Part shown: positions 1-9,141 of the stretch, in pieces
Position numbering within the stretch: position 1 is the stretch's first letter
Layout: each line of letters begins with the position of its first letter
Assembly: GCF_000719955.1 (NCBI RefSeq)
Contig: NZ_JOII01000007.1
Span: 1-64,000 of the forward strand
Reading direction: 5' to 3'
Origin: Streptomyces albidoflavus
GTDB lineage: Bacteria > Actinomycetota > Actinomycetes > Streptomycetales > Streptomycetaceae
Length of the DNA stretch: 64,000 bases
Made by a program: the position numbers and the translations under genes
The notes under the pieces: generated by a model
Told to the model about the DNA's origin: nothing
The model's database searches: none
What the model saw: the letters and a program-made list of their open reading frames with translations, nothing else

Positions 1-265
1 CCGCTGAACGGGGCAATCCAGGACGGCTCCGACGCAGTGATCACACCAGCCACGCCAAGATCATCTCATCTGTGACCAGCAGTTACGGGACAGCCCTTAA
101 AGCCGTGGAGCCGACCGCCCCAGCCACGACGCACCCCCTCTCTGGCATCAGGCGGCTGATTCCTGTACGCGCGGCACGGGCGCCGGCCGGGCTGGAGCGG
201 GGCGGAGACAGGAGCGCAGGCCCGGCCGGGGGCCGGGCCGCGCGCAGGGAGCGGAGCGAGCCGCC

Positions 266-373
266 TTGACGCTCCGGGTGTACGCGCACCTGATGCCGTC
301 CAGCCAGGAGCGCACCCGCAAGGCGGTGGCCGCCATCTTCGACACGGCCCGGTCGGAGCCGTCCAGCACCTGA
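266..373 (+). pseudogene. C-terminal remnant of a tyrosine recombinase (integrase)
   Basis: An open frame of about 35 codons ending in TGA at 371-373 reads TLRVYAHLMPSSQERTRKA, then VAAIFDTARS. The VYAHLMPSSxERTRKA string is typical of the very C-terminus of actinomycete ICE/phage integrases, just after the catalytic tyrosine region. Here the tyrosine is inside VYAHLMP. No integrase body precedes it in this frame: bases 1-265 hold no convincing gene. It is read as the tail of a lost or truncated integrated element. It could also be the end of an integrase interrupted near the window edge. Confidence 0.6.
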
Positions 374-404
374 CGGCCCAGAGACGGCCCAGAGGCAACG
401 ACAA

Positions 405-440
405 GCCCCCTGCTCGCGGAGAAATCGCAGGCAGGGGGCC
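405..440 (-). terminator. Rho-independent-type terminator of gpmA
   Basis: GCCCCCTGC at 405-413 pairs with GCAGGGGGC at 431-439 around a 17-base loop. It lies 14 bases beyond the gpmA stop codon in the direction of gpmA transcription. There is no long U tract, as is usual in streptomycetes. Confidence 0.7.
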
Positions 441-453
441 TACTCGCGTGCGC

Positions 454-1215
454 TTACTTCTTCTTCCCCTGGTTCTTCACAGCCTCGATCGCAGCCGCAG
501 CCGCATCCGGGTCGAGGTACGTTCCGCCCGGGTTGAGGGGGCGGAAGTTTTCGTCGAGTTCGTAGGCGAGGGGGATGCCGGTGGGGATGTTGAGGGCGGA
601 GATGTCGGCGTCGGAGATCTGGTCGAGGTGCTTGACCAGGGCGCGGAGGCTGTTGCCGTGGGCGGCGACGAGGACCGTGCGGCCTTCGAGGAGGTCGGGG
701 ACGATGTCGTCGTACCAGTACGGGAGCATGCGCTGGACGACCTGGAGGAGGGCCTCCGTGCGGGGGCGGGCCTCCGGGGGGATGACCGCGTAGCGCGGGT
801 CGTTGAACTGGGACCACTCGGCGTCGGGGGCGAGCGGCGGCGGCGGGGTGTCGTAGGAGCGGCGCCAGAGCATGAACTGCTCCTCGCCGAACTCCTCGAG
901 GGTCTGCGCCTTGTCCTTGCCCTGGAGGGCGCCGTAGTGGCGCTCGTTCAGCCGCCAGGAGCGGTGGACGGGGATCCAGAGGCGGTCGGCGGACTCCAGG
1001 GCGAGCTGCGCCGTGCGGATGGCGCGCTTCTGGAGCGAGGTGTGTACGACGTCGGGGAGGAGCCCGGCGGCCGCCAGCAGCTCGCCGCCGCGTACAGCCT
1101 CCTTCTCGCCCTTCTCGGTGAGGTTGACGTCCACCCAGCCGGTGAACAGGTTCTTCGCGTTCCACTCGCTCTCGCCGTGGCGGAGGAGGATCAGCTTGTA
1201 CGGTGCGTCGGCCAT
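454..1215 (-). CDS. gpmA: 2,3-bisphosphoglycerate-dependent phosphoglycerate mutase
   Basis: Glycolytic/gluconeogenic cytosolic enzyme interconverting 3- and 2-phosphoglycerate through a phosphohistidine. The 253-aa product matches the usual dPGM length. It has the N-terminal [10 protein letters not shown] motif (phosphorylated His13), NERHYG near residue 90 (acid/base Glu) and [14 protein letters not shown] near 185 with the second catalytic His. The start MADAPYKL was chosen over an upstream in-frame Met because similarity begins there. The C-terminus ends in a lysine run. It is transcribed alone, divergent from the MFS gene. Confidence 0.95.
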   Translation of the reverse strand: MADAPYKLILLRHGESEWNAKNLFTGWVDVNLTEKGEKEAVRGGELLAAAGLLPDVVHTSLQKRAIRTAQLALESADRLWIPVHRSWRLNERHYGALQGKDKAQTLEEFGEEQFMLWRRSYDTPPPPLAPDAEWSQFNDPRYAVIPPEARPRTEALLQVVQRMLPYWYDDIVPDLLEGRTVLVAAHGNSLRALVKHLDQISDADISALNIPTGIPLAYELDENFRPLNPGGTYLDPDAAAAAIEAVKNQGKKK

Positions 1216-1360
1216 GGGCCCGAGCGTAATCCAAGGCCGGGGGGCGGGCGCGGACGGCCCGTATCGCGAAATCGGATGGCTTTCGGCGACCCCGGGGACG
1301 TAATATGCGCGAGCTGGATTCACCACTTACGTACCCGTACACCGCAGCGGAGTCGCGATC

Positions 1361-2710
1361 ATGCCCGTCCCGTCCTTGCCGTCGCCGTCGGCGCTCCTTC
1401 CGCGAGCGGTCCGGACGGCGGTGCGGCGCAGCGTCTCGGGGTTGCCCCGCGAGTTCTGGTGGCTGTGGACGAGCACGCTCGTCAACCGGCTCGGCGGGTT
1501 CGTCGCGACCTTCATGGCGCTGTACCTGACGCTGGAGCGCGGGCACTCCGCCTCGTACGCGGGGCTGGTCGCGGCCCTGCACGGGCTCGGCGGGGTGATC
1601 TCCTCGCTGGTCGCGGGGGTGCTGACCGACCGGCTCGGGCGGCGGCCCACCATGCTGATCGCGCAGGTGTCGACGGCCCTGTCGGTGGCGCTGCTCGGCT
1701 TCATGACGCACCCGGTGGCGATCGCCGCCGTCGCCTTCCTGGTCGGCGCGTCGATGAACGCGAGCCGGCCGGCGGTGCAGGCGATGATGGCCGACATCGT
1801 GCGGCCCGAGGACCGGGTGCGGGCCTTCTCGCTGAACTACTGGGCGATCAACCTGGGGTTCGCCGTGTCCGCGATGGCGGCCGGGTTCATCGCGCAGTAC
1901 AGCTACCTCGCCGGGTTCCTCGGGGAGGCGGTGATGACGCTGACCTGCGCGATCCTCGTCTTCGTCAAGCTGCCGGAGTCGCGGCCGGAGCGGTCGGCCC
2001 AGGAGCAGGGCGCCGAGGACGCGGTGAGCCTCGGGACGGTGCTGCGCGACAGGCGGTTCATGGGCGTGGTCGTGCTGTCGTTCCTGGCCGCCCTCGTCTT
2101 CCAGCAGGGTTCGGTGGGGCTGCCGGTGGCGATGGGGCGGGCGGGGTTCAGCCCGGCCGACTACGGCCTGGTCATCGCGGTCAACGGGGTGCTGATCGTG
2201 GCGCTGCAGATCCCCGTCACCCGGTTCATCGAGCACCGGGACGCGGGGCGGCTGCTGACCCTCTCCACGCTGCTGGCCGGGTACGGCTTCGGGCTGACCG
2301 CCTTCGCCGGGTCGGTGGGGGTCTTCGCGCTGACCGTCTGCGTCTGGACGCTGGCCGAGATCATCAACGCGCCCACCCAGACGAGCCTGGTCGTCCGCCT
2401 CTCCCCGGTCCACGGGCGCGGCCGCTACCAGGGCATGTACACGCTCTCCTGGGCGGTCGCGGCGATGGTGGCGCCGCTGATGTCCGGCATCGTCCTGGAC
2501 CGCTGGGGGGCTGCCTGGCTCTGGGGCGCGTGCGCCGTCATCGGCACGGTCGCGGCCGGCGGGTACTGGCTGCTCGTCCGGAACCTCGGCGAGGAGAGCC
2601 GCCCCACGCCCGCCGCCACCGGTTCGGTCCCGCTGACCCCGGAGCCGGTGGTGGAGCTGACGGCGCCGAAGCCGGACGGGGAGCAGGACGCGCTGCGCAA
2701 GCTGGTCTGA
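1361..2710 (+). CDS. MFS transporter
   Basis: A 449-aa polytopic membrane protein of the major facilitator superfamily with about 12 predicted helices. The loop 2-3 signature appears as GVLTDRLGRRPTM near residue 90, and RFIEHRDAGRLL marks the inter-domain/loop 8-9 region. It resembles the drug-export (MdtH/YdeE-like) MFS group of actinomycetes, but no substrate can be read from the sequence. The C-terminal 40 residues are hydrophilic. It is divergent from gpmA across 145 bp, in which TAATAT at about 1301-1306 is a possible -10 element. Confidence 0.85.
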   Translation: MPVPSLPSPSALLPRAVRTAVRRSVSGLPREFWWLWTSTLVNRLGGFVATFMALYLTLERGHSASYAGLVAALHGLGGVISSLVAGVLTDRLGRRPTMLIAQVSTALSVALLGFMTHPVAIAAVAFLVGASMNASRPAVQAMMADIVRPEDRVRAFSLNYWAINLGFAVSAMAAGFIAQYSYLAGFLGEAVMTLTCAILVFVKLPESRPERSAQEQGAEDAVSLGTVLRDRRFMGVVVLSFLAALVFQQGSVGLPVAMGRAGFSPADYGLVIAVNGVLIVALQIPVTRFIEHRDAGRLLTLSTLLAGYGFGLTAFAGSVGVFALTVCVWTLAEIINAPTQTSLVVRLSPVHGRGRYQGMYTLSWAVAAMVAPLMSGIVLDRWGAAWLWGACAVIGTVAAGGYWLLVRNLGEESRPTPAATGSVPLTPEPVVELTAPKPDGEQDALRKLV

Positions 2711-2725
2711 GCGGGGGCGGGGCGG

Positions 2726-2761
2726 CGGGTCCCGGAGGGGAGGGGCCCGGACCGGGACCCG
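2726..2761. terminator. Bidirectional hairpin between convergent genes
   Basis: CGGGTCCCGG (2726-2735) pairs with CCGGGACCCG (2752-2761) around a 16-base loop. It lies between the MFS stop (2710) and the stop of the minus-strand lactonase-like gene (2778), so it can serve both. Confidence 0.6.
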
Positions 2762-2777
2762 GCGTACGGCCGCCCGG

Positions 2778-3989
2778 TCAGGGCGCCACGATCCCCTCGC
2801 CGCCGACCGCGTTCGGCACGGTGACCGCGTCGGTCCGGGTCAGCCCGCCGTCGGGGCCGATGCGGTAGGTCTCCAGGCCGCCCGTCTCACCGGTCTGGAC
2901 GTAGAGGTAGTCACCGGCCGGGGAGACCGCCAGGTCGGTCGGGCCCGCGCCGGTCGGGGTGCGCCCCGCCGGGGTCAGGCGCCCGGCCTCGTCGACCTCG
3001 AAGGCGCTGAGGGAGTCGCTGCCCGCGTTGGAGACGTAGACGGTCGAGCCGTCGCGGGCGATCCAGCAGGTGGCCATCTCGCCGGTGTCGGCGGAGTCGG
3101 CGGGCTTCAAGGTGTTGTCCTTCCAGAGGGTGAAGGTGTTGACCTTGTTGGAGGCGTCGGCGACGACGATCCGGCCGCCCTCGTCGGTGACGAAGGAGAA
3201 GGGGACGCCGGGCGCCTGGTCGTTGGTGACCGGCTCGGCGGAGAGGAGGCCGTCGTCGTCCACGTCGAAGACCTGCATCGAGCCGTTGGCCTTGGTGGTG
3301 ACGATGAGGCGGGCGCCGTCGTCGGTGAAGCCGACCTGGCCGGGCGTCTTCACGTACTGGAGGGGGCCCCGGTCGGTGGAGAGGCCCAGTTCGCGGCGGC
3401 TGCCCGCGATCGGCTCCAGGCGGGGGCCCTCGATGGTGAAGCCCTGGACGGAGCCGCCGGTTCCGGCGTTCAGGACGTACGCGATGCCGTCGTGCACGGC
3501 GATGCTGGCCGGGAAGCCGCCGCCGGACGGGGTGACCTGGCGCAGCGTCAGGCGCGGGCCGTCGACCTCGAAGACGGAGACGGTGCCGCTGCCGGAGTTG
3601 GCGGCTATGAGGATGTTCTCGTCCGGGTCGTAGGCGAGGGAGCCCTGCGAGGCCTGGTGGTCGACCTCCGAGCCGTTCAGCCGGCCGCCGTCGCCGCGGG
3701 TGGCGTAGCTGCCCGCCTTGACGAGGGTGCCCTCGGCGGTCCGGGTGTAGGCGACGATCGTGTTCCCGTCCTCGGCCGAGGTCTGCACGAAGACCACGTC
3801 GTGCGGTCCCTCCGTCCCGCGCGCCGCCTCCTGGTCCCCGGGCGCGCGCTGCTGGACGGCCGGACGGGCGCCGTCGGGGGCGGCCGAGGCGAGGGCGGCC
3901 GGGGTCGCGGCGCAGGCGGTCACGGCGGAGAGGGAGACGGCGGCCGCCTTGGCCGCCGCCCGGGCGGGCTTGCTGGTGGGACGGAACAT
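2778..3989 (-). CDS. Secreted lactonase-family seven-bladed beta-propeller protein
   Basis: A 403-aa exported protein. Residues 1-37 form a signal peptide (basic FRPTSKPARAAAK, hydrophobic core, then ALASAAP). The rest has repeated beta-propeller blades, e.g. LAYDPDENILIAANSGSGTV, VFEVDGPRLTLRQV, TVYVSNAGSDSLSAFEVD and DLAVSPAGDYLYVQTG. This is the pattern of the 6-phosphogluconolactonase-like (Pgl/lactonase) family. Export argues against a cytosolic pentose-phosphate role; a lactonase or surface-binding role is only inference. The gene is monocistronic and convergent with the MFS gene. Confidence 0.8.
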   Translation of the reverse strand: MFRPTSKPARAAAKAAAVSLSAVTACAATPAALASAAPDGARPAVQQRAPGDQEAARGTEGPHDVVFVQTSAEDGNTIVAYTRTAEGTLVKAGSYATRGDGGRLNGSEVDHQASQGSLAYDPDENILIAANSGSGTVSVFEVDGPRLTLRQVTPSGGGFPASIAVHDGIAYVLNAGTGGSVQGFTIEGPRLEPIAGSRRELGLSTDRGPLQYVKTPGQVGFTDDGARLIVTTKANGSMQVFDVDDDGLLSAEPVTNDQAPGVPFSFVTDEGGRIVVADASNKVNTFTLWKDNTLKPADSADTGEMATCWIARDGSTVYVSNAGSDSLSAFEVDEAGRLTPAGRTPTGAGPTDLAVSPAGDYLYVQTGETGGLETYRIGPDGGLTRTDAVTVPNAVGGEGIVAP

Positions 3990-4306
3990 CGGTCGTCCTT
4001 CCTACAGGGCCGACAGGACGGTCCCGCCACAGCGGCCGGACCTGCCCTCACCCTTAGTACGCCGCCGGTCACCCGCCACTCGATCGGCCCCGGCGGCGGA
4101 CCGCCCGGCGCCGCCTCGACCTGCGTGGACGCCGGGCGCGGCACGGGCGACCGGGTGACGGGAGGGGGCGCGGACGGGCCGCGCGGGGGTTGGGCCTGTC
4201 GGGTGACGCGGGCGCGGCGCACCGCTCCGCGCGGCCCCGGGCCCGGGGAAACTCGCCCCAGACCGGGTCCGTCGTCGGGTCCGGTCCTCCGACCGAAAGG
4301 CCCACC

Positions 4307-4561
4307 ATGCGCAAGCTCCTGAAGGCCGCCGCCCTCGGCGCCCTCCTCGTCCCCGCCGTCCTGGGCGGCGCCGCCACCGCCGTCGCCGACGCGGGCGGCC
4401 CGGCCTACGCCGACGGCTCCCGGTACGCGGGCCCCGACGGCGCCTGGACGAAGACGCGCGGCAGCGGCGTCACCGCCGACGGCGAGGTGTACTACTTCGA
4501 CGTCTTCCGGGTGGCCGGCCCGCACGGCGCCGCCACGGTCACCACGGCCGCCCACTCCTGA
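4307..4561 (+). CDS. Small secreted protein of unknown function
   Basis: An 84-aa product with a clear signal peptide: MRKLLKAAALGALLVPAVLG followed by GAATAVADA. The mature part is about 55 residues, has no cysteine, and reads DGAWTKTRGSGVTADGEVYY followed by FDVFRVAGPHG. The start was chosen at MRKLL, preceded by GACCGAAAGGCCCACC, over a longer in-frame Met without a signal sequence. I do not recognise the family. It is convergent with ybjN across a strong hairpin. Confidence 0.7.
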   Translation: MRKLLKAAALGALLVPAVLGGAATAVADAGGPAYADGSRYAGPDGAWTKTRGSGVTADGEVYYFDVFRVAGPHGAATVTTAAHS

Positions 4562-4574
4562 CCGCCCGGTACGC

Positions 4575-4613
4575 CTGACGCCCGCCCCGAAGTCCTCGGG
4601 GAGCGGGCGTCAG
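4575..4613. terminator. Bidirectional terminator between convergent genes
   Basis: CTGACGCCCGC and the following CCCGA pair with TCGGG and GCGGGCGTCAG (4575-4590 with about 4596-4613), a stem of roughly 16 bp with one bulge. It lies directly between the stop of the small secreted gene and the stop of ybjN. Confidence 0.75.
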
Positions 4614-4638
4614 ACGTACCGCTGTGGCGCGCCCCGGC

Positions 4639-5172
4639 TCAGCGCGGCCCGCGCTCGATCAGGTGCTGGAACGCCTCCAGGTTCCGGGTCGGCTCGCCGC
4701 GGGCGACGCGCCAGTCGTACTCCTTGCGGATGGCGGAGGCGAAGCCCAGTTCCAGGAGGGTGTTGAAGGCGCCGTCGGAGGCTTCCAGGACGGCGCCGAG
4801 GAGGCGGTCGATCTCGTCCGGGGTGACGGCGGCGAGCGGGAGCTTGCCCGCGAGGTAGATGTCGCCGAGCGGGTCGACGGCGTAGGAGACCCCGTACAGC
4901 TTGAGGTTCTTCTCCAGCAGCCAGCGGTAGACGGCCTCGTGGTTCTCGTCGGGGCGGCGGACGACGAAGGCGTTCACCGAGAGCGAGTGGCCGCCGAGGA
5001 TGAACGAGACGGTGGTCCACAGCTTGCGGCTGCCGGGCAGCTTGACCACGTAGTGGCCGGGCCGCGGGCTCTCCCACTCCAGCTCGGCGCTGTCGAACGC
5101 GCCTTCCAGGACACGCCGGTGGGCGGACGCGTCCGGGGACGCGGGGGCCTGGTGGGACGGGGTGTCAGCCAT
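4639..5172 (-). CDS. YbjN domain-containing protein
   Basis: A 177-aa soluble protein with the YbjN/type III-chaperone-like fold. Seen are [20 protein letters not shown] near 43-62, then [20 protein letters not shown] and [20 protein letters not shown]. In actinobacteria this family sits next to mshA, as here. The reading frames overlap by 8 bp: the mshA stop lies inside the ATGGCTGA at this gene's start, so the two are translationally coupled. The biochemical role is not established; a chaperone-like or sensory role is inference. Confidence 0.85.
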   Translation of the reverse strand: MADTPSHQAPASPDASAHRRVLEGAFDSAELEWESPRPGHYVVKLPGSRKLWTTVSFILGGHSLSVNAFVVRRPDENHEAVYRWLLEKNLKLYGVSYAVDPLGDIYLAGKLPLAAVTPDEIDRLLGAVLEASDGAFNTLLELGFASAIRKEYDWRVARGEPTRNLEAFQHLIERGPR

Positions 5173-6544
5173 GGTGCGAGCGTACGCGACGGCGGTGTTC
5201 CTGGACGGCGGCCGTGTAGACGTCGGCGGTGCCGGAGGCGGCCGTGTCCCAGCCGAACGACTGGGCGTGCCGGGCCGCCGCCGCGCCCATCCGGTCGGCG
5301 AGCGTGGGGTCGTCGGCGAAGCGGGCCAGGCGGCGCGCGTAGTCGGCCGGGTCGTGGCCCTCGACGAGGAAGCCGGTCACCTCGTCGCGTACGGCGACGG
5401 GCAGGCCGCCGACCCGGGCCGCGAGCACCGGGGTGCCGGTGGCCTGCGCCTCGATGGCGACCAGGCCGAAGGACTCGCTGTACGAGGGCATCACCAGCAG
5501 CGACGCCGCCCGGAACCAGTCGGCCAGCTGCTCCTGCCCGACCGGCGGCCGGAACCACACCACCTCGGAGATGCCGAGCCGCGCCGCCAGCTTCTGCAAC
5601 CGCTCCGGCTTGGCCATGCCCGAGCCGGAAGGCCCGCCGACCACCGGCACGACCAGCCGCGAGCGCAGTTCGGGCCGCTCGTCCAGGAGCACGGCGACGG
5701 CGCGCAGCAGCACGTCGGGCGCCTTCAGCGGCTGGATGCGCCCGGCGAAGAGCGGGACCAGGGCGTCCTGCGGCACCCCGAGCCGCTGCCTCGCCGCCGC
5801 CCGGGACGCGGGGACGGCACGGGGCTCGACGGCGCCGGAGCGGCGCGGGTCGACGCGGAACAGGTCGAGGTTGACGCCCGGGTGGACGACGGCGACCTTG
5901 CCGGGGTCGGCGGCGTAGTGGTGGATCAGCTCGTCGGCCTCGCCGGAGGTGTTGGCGATCAGGCGGTCGGCGGCGTCGACGACCTGCGTCTCGCCGATGA
6001 CGCGGGCGGCCGGCTCGGGGGTGTCGCCCTCGGCCAGGGCGGCGTTCTTGACCTTGGCCATGGTGTGCATGGCGTGGACCAGGGGGACGCCCCAGCGCTC
6101 GGCCGCCAGCCAGCCGACGTGGCCGGAGAGCCAGTAGTGAGAGTGGACCAGGTCGTAGTGGCCGGGCCGGTGGCCGGCCCACGCCTGCATCACGCCGTGG
6201 GTGAAGGCGCAGAGCTGCGCGGGCAGCTCCTCCTTGGCGAGCCCCTCGTACGGGCCCGCGTCGACGTGGCGGACGAGGACGCCGGGGGCCAGCTCGACGG
6301 TGGGCGGGAGGGTGCCGGTGGTGGCCCGGGTGAAGATCTCCACCTCGATGTTGATCGCGGCCAGCCGCTTGGCCAGCTCCACGATGTAGACGTTCATCCC
6401 GCCGGCGTCACCGGTGCCCGGCTGGTGCAGCGGCGAGGTGTGCACACTCAGCATCGCCACCCGCCGGGGCCTGCGGCCACCCCCGGGCAGCCGCAGCCTC
6501 GGCTGGGCGGCCCGGCGTGAGAGCCGGGACACGTACTGGGTCAC
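5165..6544 (-). CDS. mshA: D-inositol-3-phosphate glycosyltransferase (mycothiol biosynthesis)
   Basis: First committed enzyme of mycothiol synthesis: it transfers GlcNAc from UDP-GlcNAc to 1L-myo-inositol-1-phosphate. The 459-aa GT4 enzyme shows [20 protein letters not shown] near residue 33 (glycine loop), [23 protein letters not shown] and the C-terminal sugar-nucleotide motif [20 protein letters not shown]. The GTG start at 6544 was chosen because GAGGAGG precedes it by about 11 bases; an upstream in-frame Met lacks such a site. Mycothiol supports other enzymes in the window, including a mycothiol-dependent maleylpyruvate isomerase-family protein. Confidence 0.95.
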   Translation of the reverse strand: MTQYVSRLSRRAAQPRLRLPGGGRRPRRVAMLSVHTSPLHQPGTGDAGGMNVYIVELAKRLAAINIEVEIFTRATTGTLPPTVELAPGVLVRHVDAGPYEGLAKEELPAQLCAFTHGVMQAWAGHRPGHYDLVHSHYWLSGHVGWLAAERWGVPLVHAMHTMAKVKNAALAEGDTPEPAARVIGETQVVDAADRLIANTSGEADELIHHYAADPGKVAVVHPGVNLDLFRVDPRRSGAVEPRAVPASRAAARQRLGVPQDALVPLFAGRIQPLKAPDVLLRAVAVLLDERPELRSRLVVPVVGGPSGSGMAKPERLQKLAARLGISEVVWFRPPVGQEQLADWFRAASLLVMPSYSESFGLVAIEAQATGTPVLAARVGGLPVAVRDEVTGFLVEGHDPADYARRLARFADDPTLADRMGAAAARHAQSFGWDTAASGTADVYTAAVQEHRRRVRSHHG

Positions 6545-6731
6545 CTGGCGATCCTCCTCGCTGCGCCCGCCTCTGGGGGGCGGGAGTCCGTCGGGGCACA
6601 CGGGTGCCCCGACGGGGAAACAGCACGGAAGGGGCCAGGCTTCCCGTTTTGCCTAAACGTTACGGGGGCCCCGCGTCGGAGCAGGCGCCCCCGCCCGGCT
6701 CCGCCACGGCCGTCGCGGCCATACTCGGACC

Positions 6732-7541
6732 ATGCCGCCCCCGCCGCGCCCCGTGGGCACCGCGACCAGGGGCACCACCAACCCGAACCGCCTGCGCCGC
6801 ATGGACCGCTGGATCACCGCCACCCACGGCGCGGCCCTGCGCAGGGCGGATCACCCCCTGGCGGTCGATCTCGGGTACGGGCACGCGCCCTGGACGGCGG
6901 TCGAGCTCCTGGCCCGCCTGCGCACGGCGGCCCCCGAGACCCGGGTGACCGGCATCGAGATCGACCCGGACCGGGTGGCCGCCGCCCAGCCGCACGCCCG
7001 CGAGGGCCTCACCTTCGTCCGGGGCGGCTTCGAGCTGCCGGTCCCGGACCGCCCGCACCTGATCCGCGCCGCCAACGTGCTGCGCCAGTACGACGAGGAC
7101 GAGGTACGCGCCGTCTGGGAACGGCTGACCGCCCGTCTCGCCCCGCCGGACCCGGACGGCCTCGGCGGCGGGCTGCTCGTCGAGGGCACCTGCGACGAGA
7201 TCGGCCGCCGCCACGTCTGGGTGGCGCTGGGCCCCGAAGGCCCGCGCACGGTCACCTTCGCGACCCGGCTCGGCTCCCTGGACCGCCCCTCCGACCTGGC
7301 CGAACGCCTCCCGAAGGCGCTGATCCACCGGAACGTCCCGGGCGAGCCCGTGCACGCCTTCCTCCGCGACTTCGACCGCGCCTGGGCGGCGGCCGCCCCG
7401 TACGCCTCGTACGGGGCGCGGCAGCGCTGGCAGCGGGCGGTGCGGGAGCTGGCCGCCGGCTGGCCGGTGGTGGACGGGCCGGCGCGGTGGCGGCAGGGGG
7501 AGGTCACGGTGGCGTGGGGGGCGCTGGCGCCACGGGGGTGA
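6732..7541 (+). CDS. Class I SAM-dependent methyltransferase-like protein
   Basis: A 269-aa protein with a Rossmann methyltransferase core. AVDLGYGHAPWTAVELL (motif I-like) lies near 45-62, VTGIEIDPDRVAAA (motif II acidic residue) near 74-87, and LIRAANVLRQYDEDEVRAVW in the motif IV region. This group (DLGYGxxPWTxxEL) is conserved beside mshA in streptomycetes, though its substrate is unknown. Motif I has lost the canonical GxGxG, so catalysis is not guaranteed. It is divergent from mshA. Confidence 0.75.
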   Translation: MPPPPRPVGTATRGTTNPNRLRRMDRWITATHGAALRRADHPLAVDLGYGHAPWTAVELLARLRTAAPETRVTGIEIDPDRVAAAQPHAREGLTFVRGGFELPVPDRPHLIRAANVLRQYDEDEVRAVWERLTARLAPPDPDGLGGGLLVEGTCDEIGRRHVWVALGPEGPRTVTFATRLGSLDRPSDLAERLPKALIHRNVPGEPVHAFLRDFDRAWAAAAPYASYGARQRWQRAVRELAAGWPVVDGPARWRQGEVTVAWGALAPRG

Positions 7542-7802
7542 GTCCGGAGGCGGCCGGGAGCCGGCCCGGGCGTCGGCCCGTGTCCCCCGCAGGGGTGGAA
7601 AACCGGTACAGCCCCCGGAAGTTGGCGAACCACCTGTGGGTGCTTTTCGCCCGAAGCCGCCGGAGGACGGGCAAAGTGACCTGTGCGGCGGGGGTGCCGC
7701 CGAGCCGGTCCGGTGTCGGGTCTGTCGTATCTGGGCCGGACATGGCAGCATCCCCGATGTTACTGACGGGAAATAACTTTGTGGGGGCGGAGAGTGACCG
7801 GC

Positions 7803-8909
7803 ATGCGAAGGACGACCCTTGCCGCGGTGGCGCTGGTGTGCGGCATCACCTGCGTCGGCGGACTGGCCTCGGCGGGTACGGCGTACGCCGCCCCGGAGCC
7901 CGCCCCCACCACCTCGGCACCGGCCACGCCGGGCACCCCGGAAGAGGACGCGGCCGAGGGGGAGCCGGCCACACCGACCGCCCTCGAAGAGGTGCGGAAG
8001 AAGATCGAGAAGCTCTACCACCGCGCCTCGGTCGCCACCGACGCCTACAACGCCGCCGAGGAGAAGGCCGAGCGCCAGGCCAAGGAGGTGGCCCGCCTGG
8101 AGCGCGCCGTCGCCAGAGGCCAGGACCGCCTGGCCCTGCTGCGCCACCAGGCCGGCGCCACCGCCCGCGAGCAGTACCGCAGCGGCGGCATCCCCGAGGG
8201 CGCCCAGTTCCTCCTCTCCGACGACCCCCGCCTCTTCCTGGACAACGCCAACCGCTTCCAGCGCGGCCAGCACGCCGCCAAGGGCCTGATGTCCCAGCTG
8301 CGGACCACCCAGGAGCAGCTGGAGAAGGACGAGGCCGCCGCCTCCGCCGAGTACAAGAAGCTGGAGCGGCACCGCGCCTCCAAGGCGAAGGCCAAGAAGG
8401 AGATCAAGAAGCAGATCAAGGCGGCCGAGGAGCTGGAGAGCCGGCTCGCCGCCGAGGAGCTGGAGCGGCTGCGGAAGCTGGAGGAGGAGGCGCAGCGCAG
8501 GGCGCAGAGCGCCTGGGTCGACTCCGGCATCCTCGACGCGATCTCCGGCAAGGCCTCCGCCGCCGGCAAGAAGGCCCTGGAGTACGCGGCGGAGCAGATC
8601 GGCAAGCCGTACTCCTGGGGCGCCGAGGGCCCCGACTCCTACGACTGCTCCGGGCTGACCTCCCAGGCGTGGGCGTCCGCCGGAGTCCCCATCCCGCGCA
8701 CCTCCCAGGAGCAGTGGCGCCAGCTGGAGCGCGTCCCGATACGGGAGATGCGCCCGGGCGACCTGATCATCTACCACGACGACGCCAGCCATGTCGGCAT
8801 GTACGTGGGCGACGGCAAGATCGTGCACGCCCCGCGTCCGGGCCGGCACATCACGTTGGCGGGCGCCGGGACGATGACGATCCTCGGGGTGGTCCGCCCG
8901 GACGCGTGA
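7803..8909 (+). CDS. Secreted NlpC/P60 peptidoglycan hydrolase with N-terminal coiled coil
   Basis: A 368-aa exported cell-wall endopeptidase, probably cleaving within stem peptides. The signal peptide (MRRTTLAAVALVCGITCVGG through TAYAA) is followed by a Pro/Thr-rich stretch. Residues about 55-235 are a long charged coiled coil rich in KAEEKAERQAKE and LEKDEAAASAEYKKLE patterns. A C-terminal NlpC/P60 domain follows. The catalytic triad is intact: Cys282 (YDCSGL), His330 (ASHVGMY) and His342 (KIVHAPR). This resembles the RipA/SCO4202-type hydrolases. The 5' leader of about 260 bp holds no gene; I saw no convincing riboswitch in it. Confidence 0.9.
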   Translation: MRRTTLAAVALVCGITCVGGLASAGTAYAAPEPAPTTSAPATPGTPEEDAAEGEPATPTALEEVRKKIEKLYHRASVATDAYNAAEEKAERQAKEVARLERAVARGQDRLALLRHQAGATAREQYRSGGIPEGAQFLLSDDPRLFLDNANRFQRGQHAAKGLMSQLRTTQEQLEKDEAAASAEYKKLERHRASKAKAKKEIKKQIKAAEELESRLAAEELERLRKLEEEAQRRAQSAWVDSGILDAISGKASAAGKKALEYAAEQIGKPYSWGAEGPDSYDCSGLTSQAWASAGVPIPRTSQEQWRQLERVPIREMRPGDLIIYHDDASHVGMYVGDGKIVHAPRPGRHITLAGAGTMTILGVVRPDA

Positions 8910-9082
8910 GCGGCACGGGCGCGGGTGGGCCAGGTCACCCGCGCCCCGGCCTCAGGGTGAGCTTCGTCATCACCCCTCCCCCACAAAGGCCCCCAATTCC
9001 CTTACATGCCACGGCATATGACTCTGGCCACGGACGCCTCGGCATTCCGTTGGAGGGCCGCCAACCGCTATGGTCCCCGTCG

Positions 9083-9108
9083 GACAGGGCGTCGTTCGTC
9101 GCCCTGTC
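9083..9108 (+). other. Hairpin in the 5' region of the receiver-PP2C gene
   Basis: GACAGGGCG (9083-9091) pairs perfectly with CGCCCTGTC (9100-9108) around an 8-base loop, ending 33 bases before the start codon. It may be part of the leader or a promoter-proximal dyad. A small dyad ATGCC-AC-GGCAT lies at 9006-9017. Function unknown. Confidence 0.35.
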
Positions 9109-9141
9109 GCGCCCTCGGGGGGAGGGAAGGAAACCAAGACG

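Noticed and set aside
448..2868. Very long plus- and minus-strand open frames over gpmA and the MFS gene (up to 806 codons)
   Set aside because: They are third-position G+C shadows: Arg/Gly/Val-rich translations with no family resemblance, while the real frames carry clear motifs. The same applies to long frames over mshA, araBAD, the ABC operons and others.
7542..7802. c-di-AMP (ydaO-type) riboswitch upstream of the NlpC/P60 gene
   Set aside because: Such genes often have one, but the conserved GGGGAACC and GGGGUGAAUC-like segments are not present in this leader. Only a weak GTTA...TAAC dyad at 7759-7777 is seen.
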